Assembly: GCA_963680875.1 (NCBI GenBank)
Contig: OY804580.1
Coordinates: forward strand, 117,319,104-117,383,103
DNA: 64,000 bases
Direction: 5' to 3'
Source of the DNA: Bathymodiolus brooksi
Lineage: Eukaryota; Mollusca; Bivalvia; Mytilida; Modiolidae
Shown: positions 30,640 to 41,178 of the stretch, piece after piece
How the letters are laid out: every line of letters begins with the position of its first letter
Position numbering within the stretch: position 1 is the stretch's first letter
The notes under the pieces: generated by a model
What the model was told of the DNA's origin: nothing
Databases searched by the model: none
The model's input: the letters and a program-made list of their open reading frames with translations, nothing else
Program-made: the position numbers and the translations under genes

Positions 30640-31558
30640 TGTTATGGCATTTTTACACATGTCGCTACCATAACAGGAACAAAGATCTGTGCACGACAGA
30701 ATCTGTTCAAAACAAACACAGCTACTGGAACAAATTGATTTGCCTTTGCAACTGCACACGAGATCCTGCAGGAAGTCTGATGACATTTGTCCCGGGAAGA
30801 AGACAGGTACCAGACCACCCTTGTCTTCCCATCCGAACATTAAAGGAGATCTAACCGGGGACTGCGCTTTTTGAGAGGATTTCCAGATATAGGTCTGCAA
30901 AGATGATCTTAGTACATGCTGATGGAAGGTCGCTTCGCATGGTGGTAACTTGGCCAGGATTGCTTCTTTTTTTGTTGCACGTCGAACTCTGAATTTATTG
31001 AGATTAGATTAATCTGCTCGTAGTTTGGCTTTTTGGATAGTCTTCAACTGAGATTTTCAGCTTCTCAATATCACGTCTTAAGATACCTACAGCAGAGTGT
31101 AAAATTTGTTCATCAGAAATACCTTCAACATCAACTTGAAAATCATTTTCCAACTCAGAGGCTTTAAATTTGGACTTGTATTTACCTGCCGCGGCAATAG
31201 CATCGCCTAAGGAAAGCTTGTCACTGAAGACAAGATTTTACATTCCTTGGCCCCACTTAGTATGTATAACTATAGAACCAGCATAATGTTTAACTAGCCT
31301 GTCTTGTAACTTGGCAGATGAGTAGGTACCTGTGTCTGCGGGTAGATATGCTTTTTCAAGTAATTGTGTCATCCGAAAAACCTTTTTGTGAAAGACTAAA
31401 TCATCGTTGATTTCATGAATTAAATTCTGGAAGGCGATTTCGTTACTAGGATTAAACCAATATACAGGAAGAGCTCCTACTGTGAAGCCATCTATTTTGA
31501 GATGCCATTCAATGAAAATAACAACCTGACCATATAGGAGTGTTTGCCGTGATGTCAT
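30640..31558 (-). pseudogene. Broken copy of a multi-copy cysteine-rich protein gene
   Basis: Three pieces occur in order on the minus strand. Positions 31558-31238 read KLQDRLVKHYAGSIVIHTKW and end GQGM. Positions 31235-31020 read, in another frame, LVFSDKLSLGDAIAAAGKYK and GISDEQILHSAVGILRRDIE. Positions 30900-30640 read SPLMFGWEDKGGLVPVFFPG and then a cysteine cluster, CSC-x5-C-x3-CVC-x6-C-x3-CSC-x5-C, resembling Tesmin/TSO1 CXC spacing. This order matches an uncharacterised gene family that, as I recall, is highly expanded in invertebrates and behaves like a mobile element. Frame changes show that this copy is dead. Molecular function is unknown. Confidence 0.6.
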
Positions 31559-31560
31559 AG

Positions 31561-32935
31561 GCTTGGGAATTTACCTGTCTGGTTGGCAAGAAATGGAAAA
31601 TTTCCATTGTCTTTCATTGAAGACTCAACTTTAAATTGTCATTATTTTTTTGTTATTTAAGATAATTCAATAATTCTTTCAGAAGTGAAAATTATATAGA
31701 AATAACTAATTCACAATGAAGGTTTGATAAAAATATCCAGAATAAAAGGATTGGAAATTCAATCTTGTTTTATTTAGTTTTGAAGTGTAAAAATGCATTA
31801 TTTCATATTAGAATTATGAATTTATCATATCAAAATTAAAAAATGTAAACTGACAGAAAAAATATGAATTTTCTTTAGTCTCTAAAACAATTAACCAAAC
31901 CAAAATTGGTTTGGAAATAAAAAAGTTATGAAAGTTTAAAAATTTGTTATTTTCCTGTCAGTTACTTTATTGTTTTATTGCCAACCAAGTATTTGTTTAT
32001 TGTCATGCAAATTAGTGAATATGACATCACTAATGAGATCGGCGAACACTCCTATTGTTACATAATAAGAATAAGAATTAGATAAGAAATTAAAATTGAT
32101 AAAAGGCTAGGATTTATATAATTAACACATTAAGTCACATTTAATTTATTTAGGCTAACTTGGGTCAGTTATCAATTAAAAACAAATATGGTTTTAAAAA
32201 AAATCAGTCTAATGAGTATTTACCTAAATAACGATATTGTGATGGGTATTTCTTAATAAATTGTATTAAAAATCATTTTAATTTATGAAATAATCAACTT
32301 TCTGTTTACATATTTATTTTCAACAAAATTTCTTTATTATTGCATCCCATTTTCCTTAATTTAACTAGTGCATATCCATATTTATACAATCTTATGTTAA
32401 CGGCAAGTTACGTGTGTCGACCCTATTATCCACAATTAATTGTCCCACATACACTACAAAAATACATGTTAGATGTGTATTGTGACATTTTAGCAAATTT
32501 AGATTAAAACATATTTTGAGAGGCTAGTTATATTAAATCAGACGAGAATTAACTGTTCTTTTTCATCTAATGATACAATTAAATGTCCGTTTAATTGTGT
32601 AATATATCTTTTTTATCGATAAACGATCACGTGTTATAGATATGAAATTTTATTTTCACCTGTTCAACTATGTATCAGTTGGGTACCTTTAGGAAAACCA
32701 AAATTTCCAAGAAAAGTTGTCTTACGATTTTTTTACGACCCACTTAATTTGAAAATATAGACATTTTTCTATCGAATGAGCATAGTTTTATCCATATGTT
32801 ATTTCGGTACATTAAACTCCGAATTCATGCATCTTTTCAGTCATCATCTACGCTACTAATGGACATTACATAACATTTCTATTCATTGAACCTCATGTCC
32901 CAGTTGTCAGTTTATTTTTCTAAGTTTTCCAGATC
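31561..32935. other. Non-coding, no gene seen
   Basis: Very AT-rich sequence with no recognised repeat. Confidence 0.45.
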
Positions 32936-32939
32936 TTCC

Positions 32940-33090
32940 ACACAATTTGTTGATATCCTCTTGCTTTAACACCATCTGGTAGATCATTTATGTGACAGGG
33001 AAATAGTAAAGGATCCAAAACTTTTGAGGTACTTTTGAGTCTACTGTGACCTGTGTTAAAAGTTCTCTTCTACTTCGTTTCTCATTTTTA
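32940..33090 (-). pseudogene. Non-LTR reverse-transcriptase relic
   Basis: The minus strand reads LLTQVTVDSKVPQ and, after a frame change, LDPLLFPCHINDLPDGVKAR. This corresponds to the conserved LINE reverse-transcriptase segment GVPQGSVLGPLLFxxYINDLP. It is short and frameshifted. Confidence 0.55.
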
Positions 33091-33189
33091 TACAAGTCAA
33101 CTACAAAAATGTTGCTGTCGTATAATGGTTTGGCACTGTCGTCGTTGTCAGTAGACAAAATGGTTTTCATGCAATAACTTTAGTTTATA

Positions 33190-34540
33190 TTGACCTGTTA
33201 TTCGGAATGTTTAAAACAAAGATCCTTGTCACACAGAATTAATGTTGTTCTTTATTTTGGGTGTTGTAGCCCCACTGTTTCCAAACAAGAGGTCCCCAGG
33301 TGCAAATATAGGTGTTTCTGGGTTGTTGTTTTTTTTATACTAGGAGAGTTTATTGTTCATCTGATTGTGATGATGTTTTTTTTTATTATGAATTCCTTAG
33401 TAAAACCTCTTTCAGAAAAATGTATAGTTTTATTATGTAACTAATAGAGTTTTGACATAATGTGGTAAAAAGGAGGAATTTCAAAATTTGCATATTTTTC
33501 TTTTTCATCTAATTTTAATGCATTTTCCCCCAAAATTATCATCTTTATGGGCCATCAAATAATTGTTCATTTTAAGTCAAAAAGGGGTCATAAATGGCCA
33601 AGATTTCACATATTTACTCTAGTATATAAAATGCAAAAAATAGTAACAAGAAAATTGTCCAGCTGTGTTCATATGACTTGCTTTTTATATACACATGTTA
33701 AACTTTCCCTTGTCAATATGCTATCACACTGAATTATTAATAGCTGTTTATTATTTATAGTTTGTTGAACTTGTTCTCATCCTGAAATACTGCTCACTAG
33801 ATGGTAAGCAATAATCATTCAATGTGTATGTCCTTAAATAAAGGATTTGCAACACTTATCCACTATTATCTTTTGACAAAATGAAATGTTATACCAGACA
33901 TGTCTGACCTCTATTATTCAATGAAAATTGATTCAAAAGGGTGTCAGGCTAATATGAAATAACCATAAACAGCCATTAGTAAGTTTTCCTCAAAGCATAT
34001 AAACAAAATAAAATAAAGTGCTAATTGTTAGCAGTATAAACATTTACAGCCGGGAAATCAAATTGAACAAAAATAGTTTTAAGAATAGATTTTTGTTTTC
34101 AGTTTTAAATTGCCATAAATCTTTTTCCTGTTGCCTAGTATCATTAAATTTGTACATCTTATGAAACCTCAAACAAATGAACACAAAAAGACCATGACAT
34201 ATGGCATTGGAAATCCACATCCTGGCTTGTGATATACACACAGAATTGTTGGGGTTAAACTAGTTAATTGGATCCCAACCCCCTCTGATATGTTAACCAA
34301 ACTTATAAGGATTGGTCTCTCATAAGAAATAAATGCCTTGGCACTCACCGTCAGACATGTTTCTCATTTGAAAACTATCAATAATACATGTAGTTAATTT
34401 TACTCTGTAACCAAATTTATGCTTTACAAGGGAGTATTTAACTTTAAATATATATATATGTAATTTCATCTAAAATTAAATATTAATGGTTGACAGACAT
34501 TTCTACTGTAATCAAATATTAACCAGGATTTCAGTAGTCT
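33190..34540. other. Non-coding, no gene seen
   Basis: No repeat or exon was recognised. The longest frames (for example 33190-33444) have no protein-like features. Confidence 0.4.
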
Positions 34541-34544
34541 CATC

Positions 34545-34778
34545 ATATAATGCCAACTCTTCTGCAATGAAAAAGCGATCTGATAAGAAGGGTGACCTCT
34601 CTTGTGGCCAATGCGCCATACAATTTAGGAGTATTTTGCAATCTCATTCCATCTGACATCTGGCCTGATAAGAGGGGTGGCCTTTTGGATACTCCAGTTT
34701 CCTCCACCAATAAAACTGGCTGCCACGATATAACTGAAATATTGTTGAAAGTGGCATTAAATCCCATAACCCTAACTC
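34545..34778 (+). repeat. Composite 'ctcttataaggccacc' repeat ending in the SINE tail
   Basis: Positions 34552-34680 are a diverged form of the segment seen at 49686-50180 (cttctgcaatgaaaaagcg, tgacctctcttgtggcc, gataagaggggtggcc). It joins directly to the SINE tail tactccagtttcctccacca / gaaatattgttgaaagtggc. Related copies are at 46404-46565 and 49686-50240. Confidence 0.75.
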
Positions 34779-34924
34779 TACTGATGATGCGAAAAGGAGG
34801 TAAGTGGAAAAATACACAATATCAGCATTATCGCCATAGGAAATTGTGTCTGGCCTGAAAAATTAAATATTCTAGTACACCCATTTAATGTCATTTCATT
34901 TTTAAGTAAACTTGAAGACTTATT

Positions 34925-35045
34925 GATTTGTAGATCGTTGTTTGTCCTTTTGTACTTTTTCTGTTGGCCATTGTGTTGTCTGTCCTTCGACGATGTACGG
35001 ATTCTGATTACCTCTTTGGTATCTTCAAACTCTTCTTCTATTGAT
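34925..35045 (+). repeat. Dispersed repeat
   Basis: Shares gtttgtccttttgtactttt..., ggccattgtgttgtctgtcc and ggtatcttcaaactcttct with 24770-24866 and 4560-4602. Confidence 0.6.
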
Positions 35046-35404
35046 TTTATTTGAAATGTTTAGTCTGAGATGTGATAATGTTGTAACTGAACTGATGACG
35101 TTCATTATTTCCCTCGTGATCTAAATGCTTGTTTACCCTCAATATTAATTCTTTAATCACATCTGTGTTTGAGTAGCAAAACAATTCCTACAGCCATTCA
35201 CAGAAAATTAATCTTAATGTTAATTTTAATAATCAACAAACTTAATGAAAAACTGAAAGACCATTTATGTCTCTGTGGTATAAATGAATGATTGATTTAA
35301 ATGTACATTTTATTGAGGAAAAAAATTACCAGGCTTGTTTTTATCATTGAATGTCTCAAAGATAAATACTTACAAACCTTTTTTTGGCTGATATTGGCAA
35401 TCTG

Positions 35405-35472
35405 ACACATAGTAGACTGAGTGACAAAGGGAATGACACATAGTAGACTGAGTGACAAAGGGAATGACTTAA
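35405..35472 (+). repeat. 34-bp tandem duplication
   Basis: Two identical copies of gacacatagtagactgagtg followed by acaaagggaat. Confidence 0.95.
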
Positions 35473-35606
35473 TTTCTAATGCGTCTAAAAAAATTATATT
35501 TTGAACATATTAGTTTACAAAAAAAAAATGATTGGAATATTTTTTGTCTCGTATGAGAAATTTTACCTCACTCCATAAAAAAAAAAGCGAAAATTCTAAG
35601 GTCTAA

Positions 35607-35868
35607 GGTTATGATGTTTAATGCCACCTTCAATAACATTTCAGTTATAATATATCGTGCCAGTCAGTGGTATTGGTAGAGGAAACCGGAGTAGCTGTAG
35701 AAATCAACAGATTTGTGCAAGTCACTGACAACTTTATCACATAATGTTGTATCGAGTACACCTCGCCATGAGAGGGATTCAAATTCACATCTTTAGTGGT
35801 GATAGACACTGATTGCACAGGTAGTTGTAAATCCAACTACCATACGATCACGACCAGAACGGCCCCAA
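35607..35868 (-). repeat. Nearly full-length tRNA-derived SINE
   Basis: Shows tail, body, a relic of the reversed B box (gggattcaaattcac) and head (ccatacgatcacgaccagaa). The 3'-to-5' order shows the insertion is on the minus strand. Confidence 0.88.
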
Positions 35869-35869
35869 T

Positions 35870-36525
35870 TGGAAAGTGAGCAACTTCAACACCTCTGATA
35901 AAAGTAAGATTATGTTTGCTTTTAAATATTTTTTTTTTGCAGATTTCTAACAGACAAAGTACGACTTACATGTACTAGTATATATCGTGTTGTAAAGATA
36001 CTGATGTACAATAACATTTCATTGATTTTAAATTACAAGATATCAAATTTCCATATGAAAACTTTATCATGTGTGGAATTATTGATGATTTCATTTATCT
36101 TGAAATAAAAAAATAAGACAAGATGTTGCCAACAAAATGTCAAACTTTAAGGAATCTGTTGTTAATATATTTTTCTGTGTTTGCTTTTATGACACAGATT
36201 TATTATCAGCTGTTTTTCAGTTAGATCTATTTCTACTGGTAATGTTAGGTGTGGAATAATTTCTATCTTATTTAAGAGGTAAGACTGTCAACAACAAACA
36301 TAGTCTTGTTTGTTTTTAAGGGTCTATATGCATTAATCGTCTAAAAGTTAATAGATGATGCATGATCAAACAGCTTTAGATGTCACCTGATTTTCTAACA
36401 ATGAATTCAACATTAAACATTATGAAGTATATAGAGTAAAATAAAACAACTCCATGATTTTTAATGATGATTAGATTCGTTTCATCTTTTATTCACTGCC
36501 TCATTTGTCATGACAACAAAGATGT
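35870..36525. other. Non-coding, no gene seen
   Basis: AT-rich, with no recognised element. Confidence 0.45.
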
Positions 36526-36530
36526 AGAGT

Positions 36531-37937
36531 ATTGAACACATGGTCTACAGCTGTATCTGTTACCATTATACCTTTATAGTCAAGCCTGGATTAACCTGCA
36601 GGCAAAATAAAGTATTGGAACACATGGTCTACAGCTGTATCTGTTACCATTATACCTTTATAGTCAAGCCTGGATTAACCTGCAGGCAAATAAAGTATTG
36701 AACACATAGTCTACAGCTGTATCTGTTACCATCACACCTTTATAGTCAAGCCTGGATTAACCTGCAGGCAAATAAAGTATTGAACACATGGTCTACAGCT
36801 GTATCTGTTACCATTATACCTTTATAGTCAGGCCTGGATTAACCTGCAGGCAAAATAAAGTATTGGAACACATGGTCTACAGCTGTATCTGTTACCATTA
36901 TACCTTTATAGTCAGGCCTGGATTAACCTACAGGCAAAATAAAGTATTGAACACATGGTCTACAGCTGTATCTGTTACCATTATACCTTTATAGTCAGGC
37001 CTGGATTAACCTACAGGCAAAATAAAGTATTGAACACATGGTCTACAGCTGTATCTGTTACCATTATACCTTTATAGTCAGGCCTGGATTAACCTGCAGG
37101 CAAAATCAAGTATTGGAACACATGGTCTACAGCTGTATCTGTTACCATTATACCTTTATAGTCAAGCCTGGATTAACCTGCAGGCAAATAAAGTATTGAA
37201 CACATAGTCTACAGCTGTATCTGTTACCATCACACCTTTATAGTCAAGCCTGGATTAACCTGCAGGCAAATAAAGTATTGAACACATAGTCTACAGCTGT
37301 ATCTGTTACCATTATACCTTTATAGTCAGGCCTGGATTAACCTGCAGGCAAAATAAAGTATTGAACACATGGTCTACAGCTGTATCTGTTGCCATCATAC
37401 CTTTATAGTCAGGCCTGGATTAACCTACAGGCAAAATAAAGTATTGAACACATGGTCTACAGCTGTATCTGTTACCATCACACCTTTATAGTCAGGCCTG
37501 GATTAACCTACAGGCAAAATAAAGTATTGAACACATGGTCTACAGCTGTATCTGTTACCATCACACCTTTATAGTCAGGCCTGGATTAACCTACAGGCAA
37601 AATAAAGTATTGAACACATGGTCTACAGCTGTATCTGTTGCCATCATACCTTTATAGTCAGGCCTGGATTAACCTACAGGCAAAATAAAGTATTGAACAC
37701 ATGGTCTACAGCTGTATCTGTTACCATCACACCTTTATAGTCAGGCCTGGATTAACCTACAGGCAAAATAAAGTATTGAACACATGGTCTACAGCTGTAT
37801 CTGTTACCATCACACCTTTATAGTCAGGCCTGGATTAACCTACAGGCAAAATAAAGTATTGAACACATGGTCTACAGCTGTATCTGTTGCCATCATACCT
37901 TTATAGTCAGGCCTGGATTAACCTGCAGGCAAAATAA
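36531..37937 (+). repeat. ~83-bp tandem array, about 17 copies
   Basis: The unit runs gtattgaacacatggtctac, agctgtatctgttaccatta, tacctttatagtcaggcctg, gattaacctgcaggcaaaat. Variant sites (aag/agg, acctgc/acctac, attatac/atcacac, ttacc/ttgcc) recur in blocks, showing local segmental duplication. Confidence 0.97.
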
Positions 37938-37939
37938 GC

Positions 37940-38460
37940 ATGTGCATCAAGCGACAAGGAGCACCACAAAAATCTGACCACAAGGCAATTTATTTTATCA
38001 GCCAGATATTAGGCTCAAAAACACACCAATAGTAATTTTTTTAAAGTAGGAAAAATGAAATAAAACACTAATAAATGTTATAGGCTTTATTTATACATGT
38101 TAAAACAATAAAAACAATTAATTTACATTATGTCAGTGGAGGGTGCGGCTTGTTGCTTAGGGCATAAATTGGCTTTAATACGTTTTTATAGTTCAGTTTA
38201 AATCTACAAAAACCACTATCCTTTTATACCTATAAGTTATATGTTCACACCAAAGTAATTTTGAGGTGTGCTTGACTTGTACCATAATTTGAGTCTGAAT
38301 ACATTGTATATATTCTTGTGTCTAGTGGTCAATGCTATTAGTGGTCTACATAAACAACTATCCTTTTACCTTTAAGGTATTATTCACCCTCTGCTAACTT
38401 TAAGGTGTGCTTGACTTTTACAAATATACCTTAGGATAGTTTTAAGTCTATATATTCTTT
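37940..38460. other. Non-coding with a weak local duplication
   Basis: The blocks aactatccttttaccttta and taaggtgtgcttgacttt appear twice (about 38.21 and 38.35 kb) and partly a third time near 38.57 kb. No gene. Confidence 0.45.
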
Positions 38461-38465
38461 TTTTT

Positions 38466-38560
38466 TTCACTGGGTACTCCGTTTTCCTCCACCAATAAAA
38501 TTGTCCACCACAATATAGCTGAAATATTAGTGAACGCGGCATTAAACACCATAACTATTT
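38466..38560 (+). repeat. SINE tail fragment
   Basis: The blocks gggtactccgttttcctcca, ccaataaaattgtccaccac and cggcattaaacaccataac form the conserved 3' part only. Confidence 0.8.
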
Positions 38561-38821
38561 TTATTTAACCTTGGGTGTGTTTGACTGGTACCTACAGTAT
38601 AAATGAATGTTTACCGATCATTGTACTTCTGACACTCAGTTTTTTTTTTACACAAATTAACATTCTTTACTTCTAAACCTTAAAAGAAACTTCAAAACTT
38701 TTTAAGTTTGTTTTTTAATTTAAACTGGTTTGTTCAATAAAAAAACGGACTTTTAATGAAAAATTGTGTGAAAGTAACAAAAAGAAATCAATCAATGATC
38801 AGTCATAATAATTTGATTATT

Positions 38822-40591
38822 AGCTCACCTGGTTGAGTTATTGCTACCACTGGGCGTCCGTCGTCCGTCTGTCGTTAGCTTTTTGCATTTTAATCAACTC
38901 CTCTGAAACCACTGGACCAATTTGAACCAAACTTTGGTGGAATGGTCCTTGGATGGCCCCCTTCCAAAATTATGTCCGGTGATTCCGACTTCCAACCAAG
39001 ATGGCCGCCAAGCTAAAAATAGAAAAAAAAAGGGGATGAAATTTTAATTGTCCATTACTGCTTTAGTATAAGTCAAAATGAGCTCAAATTTTAACTGCAG
39101 CTACATGGCAAGGAGTAGTTTAACATATATTCCGGGTTTTTCTGTGAATTTTTCTTTCAACCGATTTATACCGATTATGCAAATTAGGCATATTTTGATA
39201 AAAGATCACATGTAAATCTTCTCCTCTGAAACCGCTGAACCACATTAAACCAAACCTGGCGGGGATGGTCCCTGGGTGGGTCCGTTTCAAAATTGTGTCC
39301 GACAGCGCCACCCTCCATTCAAGATGGCTGCTGTTACTAAACATAGACATTTCTTCAATTGTCCATTGCTGCTTTAGTATAAGTCAAAATGAGCTCAAAT
39401 TTTAACTGCAGCTACATGGCAAGGAGTATTCTGGGTTTTTCTGTGAAATTTTTCTTTCAACCGATATATACCGATTATGCAAATTAGGAATATTTTGATA
39501 AAATATCACATTTAAATCTTCTCCTTTGAAACCGCTGAACCAAATTTAATCAAACCTGGCAGGGATGGTCCCTTGGTGGGTCCCTTTCAAAATTGTGTCC
39601 TACAGCCCTGCCCTCTATTCAAGATGGCTGCTGTTGCTAAAAATAGAAATTTCTTCAATTGTCCATTGCTGCTTTAGTAAGTCAAAATGAGCTCAAATTT
39701 TAACTGCATCTACATGGCAAGGAGTAGTTTAACATATATTCCGTTTTTATGAGCTATTGCTACCACTGGGCGTCCGTCGTCTGTCTGTCGTTAACTTTTT
39801 GCATTTTAATCAACTCCTCTAAAACCACTGGGCCAATTTGAACCAAACTTTGGTGGAATGGTCCTTGGGTGGTCCCCTTTCCGAATTGTGTCCGACAATC
39901 TCTCCCCCCCACCAACCAAGATGGCAGCCATTACTAAAAATGGAAAATTCGACAAAAAATCACTTAAAAATTATCTTCTCTGAAACTGCTGGGCCAATTG
40001 GGCCCAAACTATGGTGGAATGGTCTTCAGATGGTCCTCTTTGAGAATTGTGTCCGACGACCCCAGCCACCAACCAAGATAGCCGCCGTTACTAAAAATAG
40101 AAAATTTGGCAAAATATCAATTAAAAATTATCTCCTCTGAAACTACTGGGCCAATTGGGCCCAAACTATGGTGGAATGGTCTTTAGGTGGTTATCTTTCA
40201 GAATTGTGTCCGACAATATGGCCACCGTTACTAAAAATAGAAAATTCAGCAAAAAATCACTTAAAAATTATCTCCTCTGAAACTGCTGGGCCAATTGAGC
40301 CCAAACTATGGTGAAATGGTCTTTAGATGGTCCCCTTTCAGAATTATATCCGATAACCCCGCCCTCCAAAGAAGATGGTGGCCATTGCTGAAAATAGAAG
40401 ATTAATGTTTATTTTTTGTCTGATTTTGATGCAGTTTTTTCTTTAGATTCCTTATTGAATTATCTTTCAGTAGTATGTCAACGGATTTGACTACAGAATC
40501 TTCCATATATACTTAGCAATAATTATGGCTTTTCTTTTTTGGGGCCAACTTTGAGCCAGGTGAGCGATAATAGGCTCCTAGGAGCCTCTAG
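38822..40591 (+). mobile_element. Helitron-like family, copy C
   Basis: Begins agctcacctggttgagttat with ctgggcgtccgtcgtccgtc, contains a second internal start at 39750 (gagctattgctaccactggg), and ends caggtgagcgata, the perfect palindrome AGGCTCCTAGGAGCCT (40572-40587), then CTAG|T. Inside are about six 'ctcctctgaaac...gtccgac' modules of roughly 130-330 bp. No coding genes. Confidence 0.75.
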
Positions 40592-40594
40592 TTA

Positions 40595-41165
40595 GGTCAA
40601 ATTCCAAAGTTACACTTCTATTATGACTTATATTAATTATTGATGTATTTGTGTTTATTTCAAGGTAGAATTTAAGAAGACTGCAATTAACAGGTGTATT
40701 ATTACTTAAGCCATATTGATTATCAAGTGGACCAGCTAGAAGGTCTGATAGTATGGCATACAATGGTATCATATTTATTCATGTTGTATATGAAATCAGA
40801 TAAAGAGTGAAAATGGAAAATAAATATGGCAGCTTAACGTAACGGTGCTTAATTAGTAAGTATAATTTACAGTATTGTAATCAATTAGAGAAGCAAATTT
40901 AGAAATTAATATGATTTACTGCTATCAGTTATTTTGTATGATACTCATTTTTGTTTTCTCAGAAAATCATTAAATAACCAGTACGATAAGCATGCAAGAA
41001 ATCAGAAGGGGTATTAACATTTTTTATTGTATTTTTATTTAAATCAATTTTAGATTAGAATGATCCATTAGAGGGTTGAGTGTTGTACATCAATATGTAC
41101 TACAATCTAAATATACAAACAAAAGTGCAACCTCTATTTTCAAATTTGTTAATGATGTACTTTGA
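40595..41165. other. Non-coding, no gene seen
   Basis: AT-rich, with no recognised repeat. Confidence 0.45.
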
Positions 41166-41178
41166 GAAGAAATCCCAG

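Noticed and set aside
36788..36994. Repeated frame MVYSCICYHYTFIVRPGLT
   Set aside because: A by-product of the 83-bp array.
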